Of a stretch of DNA of 64,000 bases, positions 8,913 to 17,664 are shown piece after piece. The notes beneath the pieces were generated by a model that was given only the letters and a program-made list of their open reading frames with translations, did no database searches and had not been told where the DNA came from. Location of the stretch: positions 1 through 64,000 of the forward strand of contig NZ_FZPK01000015.1 of assembly GCF_900198625.1 (NCBI RefSeq), in the 5' to 3' direction. Both the position numbers and the translations under genes were made by a program. The stretch comes from Helicobacter rappini (GTDB lineage Bacteria > Campylobacterota > Campylobacteria > Campylobacterales > Helicobacteraceae). The number at the start of each line of letters is the position of its first letter. The stretch's first letter is position 1.

Positions 8913-11228
8913 TTAAAGATTTTTTAGTAAATGCTCTAAAACTTTATAAAAGTTATCTTTTGTGGTTTTCTCTAAACGCTCATCTTTTGCACTCTCATCA
9001 TCTTTTGCCCATAGAATGTGCTTTTTAAACGCTGATGATATACCACTACTTTTCTTTTCTAAACCATATTTTTCATAATCTTTTTTGCTGAATAGAGATT
9101 CTATCTCTTTAAATTTAGAATCTATTTCGCTAAGTTTAATAATATCTAGCTTATCATAACCCTTTTCTTTCTTTATGCTTTCAATCTCTTTGCTTGCTTC
9201 ATCAGAATCTACTAGCAAGATAGGATCTTTACATTGTCCCATAAGCTTTTCTAATACAATGGCTTTTTCGCTAGAATCTTTACCTAAACCACATATTGGT
9301 AAAAAGACAATATCTAGCTTTTCATTTCTCTCTTTTTGTAATAAAAGCTTAAAGGCGCTCAAATAGTTATAATCTGTAATGCCCTCTACAAAAACAAGCC
9401 TTACATTCGGCGGATAGAATACATGCATATCTACACCAAATGCCCTTTTAATCTCTAAAAATGTATCTGTATCGCTTGATTGTATGCGTGAAAAGTCATT
9501 TTGTATGCTAACGCCTTTTAGCTCTTTGTCTTCGCGGTTTTTAATGATTCTTACTTCATTTAAAAAGTCAGAATCTATCCAAAATAAATCATGCGTTACA
9601 ATCACAAAGGTGATCCCATTCTCTTCGCCATATTTGCGTAAAAACTCCGCACACTCTTTTCTTGCTTTAGGTGAGAGATTGTGGGCTGGCTCGTCCATTA
9701 GCACAATATCCCCACTTTTTAGAATCTTGCCATTTAAGAGATTGAAATATAGGTTAAAAAACCATTTAAAGCCTGTGGATTGCTGCTCTAGGATTAATAC
9801 ATCACGATCGGTTACACCCTCTCCATTAATTTTGTAAGCGGCAAAAGAGATTCTATGCTCTTCTAGTCGTATCTCAAAAGCATATCCATCATTATCATTT
9901 TTCCCAAAGATTTCATTAACTCTTTTTGTTACAATATTCTTAATCCTCTCATTTATGACTCTTTCTTGGTTGCTTAAAAAAGCTGGGGTGGTTTTAGCTT
10001 TTTTATACGCATTAAGGACACTAAACATTGGCTGATTGATTGCGTTAAAAAGAGATTGGAAAAATCTACTTTCACCAAGCTTATCAAGTGAAACAATTAA
10101 ATCATCATTTTTAAACTCATCTCTTATATCATTGTAGTTAAAGACTTGTGGTAAAAAGAGAGAATCTTTACTCCCAATCTCTATTACACCACTTTCAAAC
10201 ACTTCCTCTAGCACTTCATCCGCATTTTCATAATTTTTTGTTGTATTGCTTATTTGCTCTTTTATTTCTTTTGGCGTGATAAAGGTAAATTCTAGCTGGT
10301 CGCCTTCATTGTTTTGCTCATACATTGCACTTACTTCTTGTATAAAATCTTGCATTTGCCTATAGGCTTGTGTCATTGTGTCATAATCTTTAGCAAAGTA
10401 TATGTTGCGTTTGACTTTCTGCCACGAATCGCTATTTTGCATAGAATCTAGAAGCCCTAGCTCATTATCATCGTCTGTAAATTCATCTATAATATCGATG
10501 GCTGATTCCAATAGCTCATTATATGCTTGTCCCATATCATCATAATATTTACTTTTGAGCTGAATATCCTGAGAATAGCTTGTCTCCATATTTTTTAGCT
10601 TTGAATAATTTGCCAATAACTCTTTTTCATTTTTGCTCTCTTTTACCTTATTAGAGATATCAAATATCTCTGCTTTATAGTTTGCCAATAACTCTTCTTC
10701 TCTTTTGCTTTCTTTAACTTTATTAGAAGGGTAAAATATCTCTGCTTTATCTAGTAAAAACTTTGTATAGATTCTAATAGCTGCTTTTAGGGCTTCTTTA
10801 TTATTGCAACATTCATATTTTATCTCGCCATCTTGTTGCTGTATTGCAGCTAAAGTGCGAGAGACATATTTTGCCCCCCCCCCCCCATTGTTTGCCGCTG
10901 CTGCTGCTTGTGTATAATCTCTTAACACAAAGCTTAAATCTGGCTCACAAGCTTCATAGTTTGAAAAATTGGGAATATCATTTTCATCAAAAGCCTTTGC
11001 ATTCCCAAACATAAACTTTGCTAAAGCACGATTTACATTACTCTTACCTGTGTTATTTTCACCAATAATGGTTACTAATCCACCATGATGATCGCCTGTA
11101 TAACTTGTATTTAGGACTAATTCTTCTGGTTTATCGCTTAAGTTATAATCAGAATCCATTTTGCTAACGCCGATATTTTTGAAGTTTTTGATTACCAAAA
11201 CTCTTTGCTGTGTTTCTTTTTTCGCCAT
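8913..11228 (-). CDS. OLD-family ATPase with C-terminal TOPRIM nuclease domain, phase-variable
   Basis: A 771-residue AAA/ABC-type ATPase. Walker A GENNTGKS is at residues 56-63, and a long helical middle (about 160-400) contains a duplicated KVKESKxExELLANY segment. The ABC-like half has QQSTGFKWFFNLYF, Walker B VLMDEPAHNLS and the switch FVIVTHD. Near residue 600 a TOPRIM domain begins (FVEGITDYNYL; LLVDSDEAS), as in OLD endonucleases used in anti-phage defence. A G13 run (10874-10886 on the plus strand) encodes Gly115-118 and the next codon. At this length the frame is open. One base more stops after about 25 codons, and one less after about 12. The gene follows the HTH gene by 21 bases with an AAGGAG site. 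Confidence 0.85.
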   Translation of the reverse strand: MAKKETQQRVLVIKNFKNIGVSKMDSDYNLSDKPEELVLNTSYTGDHHGGLVTIIGENNTGKSNVNRALAKFMFGNAKAFDENDIPNFSNYEACEPDLSFVLRDYTQAAAAANNGGGGAKYVSRTLAAIQQQDGEIKYECCNNKEALKAAIRIYTKFLLDKAEIFYPSNKVKESKREEELLANYKAEIFDISNKVKESKNEKELLANYSKLKNMETSYSQDIQLKSKYYDDMGQAYNELLESAIDIIDEFTDDDNELGLLDSMQNSDSWQKVKRNIYFAKDYDTMTQAYRQMQDFIQEVSAMYEQNNEGDQLEFTFITPKEIKEQISNTTKNYENADEVLEEVFESGVIEIGSKDSLFLPQVFNYNDIRDEFKNDDLIVSLDKLGESRFFQSLFNAINQPMFSVLNAYKKAKTTPAFLSNQERVINERIKNIVTKRVNEIFGKNDNDGYAFEIRLEEHRISFAAYKINGEGVTDRDVLILEQQSTGFKWFFNLYFNLLNGKILKSGDIVLMDEPAHNLSPKARKECAEFLRKYGEENGITFVIVTHDLFWIDSDFLNEVRIIKNREDKELKGVSIQNDFSRIQSSDTDTFLEIKRAFGVDMHVFYPPNVRLVFVEGITDYNYLSAFKLLLQKERNEKLDIVFLPICGLGKDSSEKAIVLEKLMGQCKDPILLVDSDEASKEIESIKKEKGYDKLDIIKLSEIDSKFKEIESLFSKKDYEKYGLEKKSSGISSAFKKHILWAKDDESAKDERLEKTTKDNFYKVLEHLLKNL
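10874..10886 (-). repeat. G13 phase-variation tract in the OLD-family gene (ON)
   Basis: Thirteen C on the plus strand (G13 in the coding sense) lie about 350 bases into the gene, between the Walker A region and the helical middle. I checked all three frames: only lengths of 13 plus or minus multiples of three keep the gene open. Confidence 0.9.
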
Positions 11229-11249
11229 AATATGCTCCTTATAATAAAA

Positions 11250-11720
11250 TTAAAGTTTTAAACCAAGACTTTCATAAAGCTTTAAAAGTGGTTGCAAAAA
11301 TGCCTTGCTTTCATCACTCAATGTGTCTTTCTCTAAAAGTTCATAACATGAAATAAAATAGCCAAGTAAGTCATCAAAGCGATTAGATTCTAAAAGCAGG
11401 GTAATGAAAGCATCTTTTTGTGCGTTGCCTGTGATTGCCACTCTACCCATTGCCATGCTGCCTTGAAAATCTCTCTCTTTAAGTCTTAAGATATTTTGCG
11501 TGATATAGATAAAGACATTTTTCGCGTTGATAAACTCATTTTGTGTAATGTAGTTAAACAATGCGATATAACTAGAATCTAGATTTTCTAGCGTATTATT
11601 TTCATAAGATTCTATATGCTTATAGAGTGTGGGGCGTGATATATCTAGCATGTTTGCTAAATCTACAATCTTTATGCCTAACTCCCGCAGGCGATCTCTT
11701 AATGTGCTATTTTTATCCAT
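11250..11720 (-). CDS. helix-turn-helix protein, probable operon regulator
   Basis: A 156-residue protein. Residues about 8-38 form a clear helix-turn-helix: LRELGIKIVDLANMLDISR, then PTLYKHIESY. The rest is helical and unrecognised, with LLLESNRFDDLLGYFISCY. Start ATG 11720 has AAGGA seven bases upstream. It is the first gene of a two-gene operon with the OLD-family nuclease. Dyads with TTTAC/GTAAA half-sites overlap its own promoter, which suggests autoregulation. An antitoxin-like or sensor role for the C-terminal part is possible but not shown. No nuclease or ATPase motif is seen. Confidence 0.75.
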   Translation of the reverse strand: MDKNSTLRDRLRELGIKIVDLANMLDISRPTLYKHIESYENNTLENLDSSYIALFNYITQNEFINAKNVFIYITQNILRLKERDFQGSMAMGRVAITGNAQKDAFITLLLESNRFDDLLGYFISCYELLEKDTLSDESKAFLQPLLKLYESLGLKL

Positions 11721-11741
11721 ATTATGTCCTTTATGCTTAAA

Positions 11742-11770
11742 ATATTAGCACACTTTACATATATTGTCAA
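11742..11770 (-). promoter_or_regulatory. near-consensus sigma-70 promoter of the HTH-OLD operon
   Basis: On the minus strand TTGACA (11765-11770) is followed, after exactly 17 bases, by TAATAT (11742-11747), 22 bases before the ATG at 11720. A full -35 match is unusual in this window, where most promoters show only a -10. Confidence 0.7.
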
Positions 11771-11806
11771 TATAAATGTAAAATATTTTTACAAAAATAG
11801 TAAAAA
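11754..11806. promoter_or_regulatory. tandem dyads overlapping the HTH-OLD promoter (putative operator)
   Basis: Arms TTTACAT (11754-11760) and ATGTAAA (11776-11782) flank inner arms ATATTG and CAATAT around the -35 element. A second dyad, GTAAAA-TAT-TTTTAC, covers 11778-11792. A third, TTTTTAC-7-GTAAAAA, covers 11786-11806. The repeated half-site TTTAC suggests several binding sites, most simply for the operon's own HTH protein. Confidence 0.55.
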
Positions 11807-11823
11807 CTTTACACTATTAGCTA

Positions 11824-13791
11824 TCAAGGTTTATTACAATCTGTTTGTATCCATGTAGATTCTATCTCGTTATAGTCTTGTTGTAGACAGAAATTTAGGC
11901 TTTGCTTATTTAAAAGATTTTCAAAAAGTTTTTCATACATGAGCGGATATTGCTGCTTTTTGTGATAGAGAGAATCTATTTGCGTGCTATGTGTAAGGGC
12001 TTCATGCCTTAGATATTGAAAATACTCATATTTATGATAAAAAAGTGCTAAAAAATAGAATATAAATATACATAAGGTTGTAAATAAAAGCATTTTTAGG
12101 AATGAACGCATACTATAAAATGCCCTTGCATAAAAGTGAATATAAGCTGGTTTTGTGCGGATATACTCTAATGCAAGTAGTTGCAAACATTCTTTCAAAG
12201 GCAGGTTAAATAGGCTTACAATGTCCTTAAAGTCTAGCAATAAATCTGCCTTACCGCTAAAATCACAATAAAAAATCTCACCAAAATCCTCAATCAATGA
12301 GTAATAATTCTGCAAAGCTTCAGTGCGCTCCAACACAATGCTTATGGTTAAAAAGCCCTGTGCGTAATGGCATAAGGCATGTTTGCTAGAATCTTGAAAA
12401 ATGATGGTGTAGCGTTTTAAATGCGGGTAGAGTGTGAAAAGCGATGAAAACATTTCAAGTGGGTTTAAGCATAGAATCTTGCCTGAATACTTTAGGGCAT
12501 AAGATTCTAGAACTTCACTTTTTATCGCAAAAAGCTGGAAGTTAAAATGTGTTTTGTTTTGGCTTTGCAGGAAATATTTGCATTCATGGTTGTAAGGTAT
12601 TAATCCATTGCTTTTTGCTTTTAGTGGCACGATGGAATCTAGCATATTTGGGCTTTTTAACTCGCTTTTTTCAATGTCAATATTACTTGCTTCTAATGAG
12701 TTTAGCGGCAGGATTGTATAATACATTCTCATACTTTTCTTGCGATGAAATATATTTGCTAGTGAGTGTGGCTTTGTGTGATTGCTATTTAATTGATCTA
12801 ATGTAATATAGGGCTTTTTTAGGGCGTGGAGCAAGGGGGTTAGATTTGCTTGAGTTAGATTCTGTGTGGAATGGATTGTATCTTTTGTGCTGGGATTTTT
12901 ATTTGTTGTTTGTGTGAAGTATAAATTTCGTGTTAAATCTGCTTGGGGCTGGGAGTTTAGGGCATGATTTTTGGAATCTAGGTTTTGTGCTACTTGTGCG
13001 GATACTGGACTTTGGGGCATAGATGTTATAGAATCTAGATTTTGTTTATTGTCATTTTGAGCGTTAAGCAAAAAATCTGTTTTAGATTCTATATTAGATG
13101 TTTCGCTACGCTCAACATAACAAGCTGGTTTAGAATCTAGATTCTGTGCTGAATTTGGGTGGGCTGCGGGGTTTAGAGCGTAATTTTTAGAATCTAGATT
13201 CCGTTGTAGCTCTATGCTAGATATTTCCCTTTCGCTTTGCTCAAGGTCAATATGACAAGCTGTCGTATTGAAATCTAGATTCTGTGTTGATTTACTTATG
13301 GAATCTTGCGATTTGCTGACACTAAGGCTAGGTTTTAGATTTTCCCTATTTTGTACCACTACACCCTGCACCCACCCATTTGGATTAAACTCTAAATTCT
13401 CTGTTGTTTGCGTGATAGCTGTATTCTGTAATGTGGAATGTATAGAATTTAAACTTTCAATATTATTTAAATTAGCACTAAATCTTAAGTCGTAATTGCT
13501 AGATTCTAACTTCTCATTATTATCCTGAAAATCACTTAAGCCTTCTAAACTCATGCTAGATTCTAGACCTGTTTCATTTTGTGCTACATAAGGCTGGATA
13601 GATTCTATAGCGTCTCTCTCGTTATTGTAGGCAGTATTACATGCAGATTTTTTATTTGGTGTAGAATTATTAGTATCTAAAGAAGTCTTTAAGTGCGGAT
13701 ATAAGTCAATGTAAGTATAAGTAGCAATATGCGTATGCCAAAAGTCCTTAAATGCCCTATACTTGCGTATAATTGCATTCAATATCTGCAT
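11824..13791 (-). CDS. large single-pass membrane protein with repeat-derived middle region
   Basis: I do not recognise a family. From the ATG at 13791 the protein has about 655 residues. The first 50 or so are basic and aromatic. Residues about 60-310 are low complexity, full of QNLDS/NLES words. They also hold copies of three dispersed repeats (VERSE type, VQGVVVQ type, and SKNYALNPAAH/SKNHALNSQPQ type). A folded C-terminal half follows, with one transmembrane helix near residue 565 (LLFTTLCIFIFYFLALFY) and a final helical, coiled-coil-like part. That order recalls PilM/PilN-type assembly proteins but no motif proves it. It lies 35 bases downstream of the fabL-like gene. A GTG at 13809 is an alternative start. 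Confidence 0.65.
   Translation of the reverse strand: MQILNAIIRKYRAFKDFWHTHIATYTYIDLYPHLKTSLDTNNSTPNKKSACNTAYNNERDAIESIQPYVAQNETGLESSMSLEGLSDFQDNNEKLESSNYDLRFSANLNNIESLNSIHSTLQNTAITQTTENLEFNPNGWVQGVVVQNRENLKPSLSVSKSQDSISKSTQNLDFNTTACHIDLEQSEREISSIELQRNLDSKNYALNPAAHPNSAQNLDSKPACYVERSETSNIESKTDFLLNAQNDNKQNLDSITSMPQSPVSAQVAQNLDSKNHALNSQPQADLTRNLYFTQTTNKNPSTKDTIHSTQNLTQANLTPLLHALKKPYITLDQLNSNHTKPHSLANIFHRKKSMRMYYTILPLNSLEASNIDIEKSELKSPNMLDSIVPLKAKSNGLIPYNHECKYFLQSQNKTHFNFQLFAIKSEVLESYALKYSGKILCLNPLEMFSSLFTLYPHLKRYTIIFQDSSKHALCHYAQGFLTISIVLERTEALQNYYSLIEDFGEIFYCDFSGKADLLLDFKDIVSLFNLPLKECLQLLALEYIRTKPAYIHFYARAFYSMRSFLKMLLFTTLCIFIFYFLALFYHKYEYFQYLRHEALTHSTQIDSLYHKKQQYPLMYEKLFENLLNKQSLNFCLQQDYNEIESTWIQTDCNKP
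12935..12981 (-). repeat. SKNHALN-type dispersed repeat, copy 1
   Basis: Encodes LDSKNHALNSQPQADL on the minus strand. It pairs with the copy at 13142-13192, which encodes LDSKNYALNPAAHPNS in the same protein. Confidence 0.5.
13091..13125 (-). repeat. VERSE-type dispersed repeat, copy in membrane protein (a)
   Basis: Reads ACYVERSETSNIES in frame. The DNA core GTTGAGCGTAGCGAAA is identical to that in murJ. Confidence 0.65.
13142..13192 (-). repeat. SKNYALN-type dispersed repeat, copy 2
   Basis: Encodes LDSKNYALNPAAHPNS, followed by AQNLDS, on the minus strand. Confidence 0.5.
13212..13260 (-). repeat. VERSE-type dispersed repeat, copy in membrane protein (b)
   Basis: Reads ACHIDLEQSEREISSIEL; a longer variant with a few extra codons inside the element. 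The frame is preserved. Confidence 0.55.
13331..13386 (-). repeat. VQGVGVQ-type dispersed repeat in membrane protein
   Basis: Encodes NPNGWVQGVVVQNRENL, the partner of the pth copy at 5931-5985. Confidence 0.6.
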
Positions 13792-13826
13792 TATGCACCC
13801 AAAATACACACTTTAAAACTTCAATC

Positions 13827-14624
13827 TTACACGAAAGTTGTGCCACCATCAATGACGATTGTCTGCCCTGTTAGCCAAGAGCTTTGCGTATTATCACAAA
13901 GGAAGAATGCAGCCCCCGCTAAGTCATTTGGCGTTCCCATTCTTTTTAATGGACTTTGTTCTTCAACCTTTGCTTTTACCTCATCATAATCTGGAAAAGC
14001 TTTTAGTGCGTCTGTGTCAATAGGTCCGCCACTCACTGCATTTACGCGGATATTAAACTCACCTAAATCTTGTGCGGCGTATTTTACCATTGTTTCTACT
14101 GCATTTTTAGAGTTGCCATGCCCTGCATAGTTTGGCATATAGACAAGATTCCCTGTGGAGCTAAGTGTTACAATATTGCCACCGCCTACTTTTTGCATAC
14201 GCTTAACCGCCTCTTGTGCGCCAACGACAAAGGCTAACACGGTTGCTGTGTAAATATTATTTAACCCCTTAGGCTTTAAACGCATAAATGGTGCAAACCC
14301 ACCGACAACACTTCGTCCATAAATAATAGCATTTGATATAAAGAAATCCACTCTATCAAAATCTTTATCAATCTGCTCAAATAGCCCTACATACTGCTCT
14401 GGCTCTAATACATTAAGCGGATAATATCTTGCCTTGATTTGATACTTAGATTCTAAATCCTGTGCGATTTTTTGTGCTTCTTCTTCATTCTTATTATAAG
14501 TAAAAGCTACATTCACACCCTCTCGTGCAAAGCGATAAAGAATAGCCTTGCCGATACCCCGAGTAGCACCGCTTATAACTAGAGTCTTGCCTTTCATGTA
14601 TTCACTTGTCAGTTGTTCTTTCAT
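13827..14624 (-). CDS. fabL: FabL-type enoyl-ACP reductase/short-chain dehydrogenase
   Basis: NAD(P)H-dependent short-chain dehydrogenase. The cofactor loop is [10 protein letters not shown] (residues 18-27). The catalytic pair is Tyr166-x6-Lys173 in [11 protein letters not shown], the enoyl-reductase spacing, not the Tyr-x3-Lys of ordinary SDRs. [18 protein letters not shown] closely follows the FabL pattern. Orthologs beside dapA in Helicobacter are often labelled 7-alpha-hydroxysteroid dehydrogenase; the spacing favours enoyl-ACP reduction in fatty-acid synthesis. The start overlaps the dapA stop by four bases (ATGA), so the two are translationally coupled. Residues 110-125 contain a short extra loop. 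Confidence 0.75.
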   Translation of the reverse strand: MKEQLTSEYMKGKTLVISGATRGIGKAILYRFAREGVNVAFTYNKNEEEAQKIAQDLESKYQIKARYYPLNVLEPEQYVGLFEQIDKDFDRVDFFISNAIIYGRSVVGGFAPFMRLKPKGLNNIYTATVLAFVVGAQEAVKRMQKVGGGNIVTLSSTGNLVYMPNYAGHGNSKNAVETMVKYAAQDLGEFNIRVNAVSGGPIDTDALKAFPDYDEVKAKVEEQSPLKRMGTPNDLAGAAFFLCDNTQSSWLTGQTIVIDGGTTFV

Positions 14625-15517
14625 TTTTGCACCTCATAATGTTGTAAAGTTTTCTCAAGCAACGCTTTGCATTCCTTGCTTGGCTCACACAATGGCAGTC
14701 GATATTCTAAAGTAGGGATAAGCCCCTGCAAAAACATCGCCGCTTTGATAGGGATAGGATTGCTTTCAAAAAACAAAGCTTTATTTATACCATAAAGTTT
14801 ATTAGAAATAGCTAAACTCTCATCATTTTTTTGCTCTATTGCAAAATGACAAAGGTTAGCAATATCTTGTGGGAAAATATTGCCCGTTACTGATACAACG
14901 CCACTTCCACCACTGCATAAAATCCCATAATTAAGTGCATCATCACCACTTAAAACATGGAATCTCTTCTGTGAATCAGCCTCTTGCATATTCATAAGCG
15001 AATACACTTTATCAAGCATACCGCTTGCTTCCTTAATTGCATATATATTTTTCACGGATTTAAAAAGCCTTATCGCTGTTTCTATCTCGATATTACAGCC
15101 TGTGCGTGATGGGACATTATAAAGCATAATAGGTATATTTACAGAATCTGCTATTGCCTTATAGTGTCTATAAATGCCCTCTTGCGTGGGCTTATTGTAA
15201 TATGGGGCAACTGATAATATAGCATCTGCACCACACTTTTCTGCAAATTGCGCTAACTCAATGGCCTCAGTCGTATTGTTGCTCCCAGCCCCTGCTAATA
15301 CCTTTATGCCTGTGTTTTTACATGTCTGCACGGCAATTTCTATACACTCTTTATGTTCGCTATGACTCATAGTAGCACTCTCACCTGTCGTGCCTGCTGG
15401 CACACATGCGTCCATACCATATTTGATTTGTCGCTTGATAAGATACTCGTAAGTCTGCGTGTCTATTTTTCCATTCTTAAATGGGGTGATTAATGCACTC
15501 ATCGCACCTAATGGCAT
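14621..15517 (-). CDS. dapA: 4-hydroxy-tetrahydrodipicolinate synthase
   Basis: Condenses pyruvate with aspartate semialdehyde, the entry step of the diaminopimelate/lysine branch that supplies peptidoglycan. Motifs: ALITPF near the start, [10 protein letters not shown], the active-site Tyr in LYNVPSRTG and the Schiff-base Lys in [10 protein letters not shown] chose ATG 15517 because GAGG lies five bases upstream; an upstream ATG at 15535 and a TTG at 15541 lack such a site. dapC lies at 32.8-34 kb in the same window. The gene is coupled to the fabL-like gene. Confidence 0.92.
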   Translation of the reverse strand: MPLGAMSALITPFKNGKIDTQTYEYLIKRQIKYGMDACVPAGTTGESATMSHSEHKECIEIAVQTCKNTGIKVLAGAGSNNTTEAIELAQFAEKCGADAILSVAPYYNKPTQEGIYRHYKAIADSVNIPIMLYNVPSRTGCNIEIETAIRLFKSVKNIYAIKEASGMLDKVYSLMNMQEADSQKRFHVLSGDDALNYGILCSGGSGVVSVTGNIFPQDIANLCHFAIEQKNDESLAISNKLYGINKALFFESNPIPIKAAMFLQGLIPTLEYRLPLCEPSKECKALLEKTLQHYEVQK

Positions 15518-15733
15518 ATATTCCTCACTTTTCATAGGCAAATAGCCGTTATGATACCTAAAAAATGTTAGAGTTTTGTATATTTTTACTTTTTCTTTGT
15601 TTTGTATTAGCTTGTGTGATTAGAGATTGTAAAATCATCATAATCATTCAGCATCCTATTGCTTTAAGACAATTAATAAAGGCAAAGTCAATCTTGAAAG
15701 CAATATTTAACACTTTAACTAGCTCTGTTTGTC

Positions 15734-17572
15734 TTACTGCCCAATCTTTTCCATTACGCCATCATCATTAATGGCGACCTCAAACATTTCAGAATCTTGA
15801 GGAAAAATTTTGTTCGTTGCTGGTGGGAAATGTCGTGTTAAAATGATTTGATTGCTATCTTTCCAGCTTGATTCTGTCGTGAGTTTTGCAATACCTAGCA
15901 TTTTTTCTATCATTTTGCCTTTTTGTGTGTTTTCGGTGCGTAGCTTTTGTAGCTGTGTTGCCATATCTTTTTGCTCTTTTATTTGTCGCAATAAAAGCAC
16001 ATAGAATCCTAGCGTTTTCTTCGTCTCTGCATCAAGCTCAAAGCCTTCCTTTTTACTTCTGTCAATAACGGGTTTTAGATTATCAATGATAGGTTTTAGC
16101 TTCTGTGTTTTATCTGCTAATGCCCTGCAAAACGCTACGCGTGCGTTAATATCATCTTTTAGAAGTGAGTCTAGATGAATGATACTTGAGAGTTTTTCTC
16201 TATTCTCAAAATTAGCAAAAATATCAAAGCTTATTTGATTTTCATTGCCATTAATCGCTTTTAGATGAAGTTTCTCACAAAATTTAATATGCGTATTAGA
16301 ATGCAGGTTAGATACCACAATGCTATCGCCTACAATTTTTGCACCTTGGGCATCAAGCACATTAATGCTTCCACCATAGACCTTGCCACTCTCTAGCTTA
16401 TCAATATCAGCTTCTTTTGCATATAAGATTCCCTTATGGATATTGATACTTGCTTCATCGGCATACATAACTGCACTTTGATGGGTTTGCCCATTAATTG
16501 TCAGTTTTTTTGCTTTAATGATGACTTTTTCGCCAACCGTGCCTTTGATATTTACCACTTCAGCTTCAATAATCGCACCATTTTGCACCGCATCTTTTGT
16601 CTTATCTGGGCAGTCAATATCTACTTCTGCCATCTTTTCAACACCGCCCAAAATACTATTTGTGCGACCAACTTGCTGAAAAGTGCCTATATCAATAAGC
16701 CTTAATCCAGTCTCTGCAAACTCTACAATACCATGTCCATCTGCTTCGTATTTAACAACTTGACCTTCTTCTACTTTTCTTATGCCATTACCAGCTTCAG
16801 GCGGGGCTTTATACCTAAATGTCCCGCTTTCAAACTCTTTAGAATCTCCCTTGCCATCTTCATGTTTTGGTGTATTTAAATGCAAGTTTTTCATATCTAT
16901 AAATTCACCTTGCAAGTTTCTACCAGAAGTAGGTATGGAATCTTTTAAGAAAAAACCGATAGGATCGCCCTCTGCAACCGCATAAAGTGCGTTTGGCATG
17001 GGACTTTTATAATTTTCTCTACACCATTTCTCTTCTAAAAGATTTGTAAAGCCTTGTTTCTTAATATCTGCTTTTGAGCGCAAGAATATAAATCTTTTCT
17101 CTTCCATAATCGTGCATGGTGGCGTAAAATTCTCACTTATAATCTTATCCACACGCATTTTTATCTGCTCTACGCTTGTAATAATAATGTCTTTTTGTAT
17201 AAGAAATGCGGTGATATAGTCAGCGAGTTGAGCCTTATATTGCTCCCTATCATCGACAAAAAAGCCTTCTTTTAAGATTAAAACAGCATCTAAATGGCGA
17301 TAACTAAAAGCAAAATTTAACTTTGAAAAATCATATTCTTTTGGTGTGATTTCAATATCAAATGTTTGATAGATTTCATCACTTGTTTGATTATAGGTTT
17401 CTTTAAAAAAGGTTGGGGCTAAAACTTTATCATCTTTTTTTAACATTGTATGTGTATGTGCAACATGAAAGCTACAATCATTAAAACTCAATTCAGAATC
17501 AGCACAAAACTGCGTAAGCTCTCTAACCCAATCACGCACACCTTTGAGTTTCTTTTTCGCAAAAAAAGTCAT
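15734..17572 (-). CDS. DUF342/FapA-like polymer protein
   Basis: A 612-residue cytosolic protein of the DUF342 (FapA) group. The N-terminal third is mixed alpha/beta. The centre (about residues 200-450) shows the repetitive beta-helix of this family: YAVAEGDPIGFFL, PTSGRNLQGE, IVEFAETGLRLIDIG, then short beta turns such as VYGGSINVLDAQGAKIVGDS. The C-terminal part is coiled coil (residues about 490-570). In other bacteria such proteins affect polar localisation or membrane systems, but the role here is unknown. It is upstream of dapA on the same strand and divergent from murJ. Confidence 0.75.
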   Translation of the reverse strand: MTFFAKKKLKGVRDWVRELTQFCADSELSFNDCSFHVAHTHTMLKKDDKVLAPTFFKETYNQTSDEIYQTFDIEITPKEYDFSKLNFAFSYRHLDAVLILKEGFFVDDREQYKAQLADYITAFLIQKDIIITSVEQIKMRVDKIISENFTPPCTIMEEKRFIFLRSKADIKKQGFTNLLEEKWCRENYKSPMPNALYAVAEGDPIGFFLKDSIPTSGRNLQGEFIDMKNLHLNTPKHEDGKGDSKEFESGTFRYKAPPEAGNGIRKVEEGQVVKYEADGHGIVEFAETGLRLIDIGTFQQVGRTNSILGGVEKMAEVDIDCPDKTKDAVQNGAIIEAEVVNIKGTVGEKVIIKAKKLTINGQTHQSAVMYADEASINIHKGILYAKEADIDKLESGKVYGGSINVLDAQGAKIVGDSIVVSNLHSNTHIKFCEKLHLKAINGNENQISFDIFANFENREKLSSIIHLDSLLKDDINARVAFCRALADKTQKLKPIIDNLKPVIDRSKKEGFELDAETKKTLGFYVLLLRQIKEQKDMATQLQKLRTENTQKGKMIEKMLGIAKLTTESSWKDSNQIILTRHFPPATNKIFPQDSEMFEVAINDDGVMEKIGQ

Positions 17573-17664
17573 TGCCTTAACCTTAAAATCAAATTTTGTT
17601 TGTTACAATAGTTATCCCAAAAAATATTGCATATTCTACTATATTTTTGTAAAGAGTATAAAAA

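Noticed and set aside
10874-10886. G13 as an assembly error making a false single gene
   Set aside because: The protein on both sides fits one OLD-family fold in order and the tract encodes glycine in frame, so a real gene in the ON state is the simpler reading.
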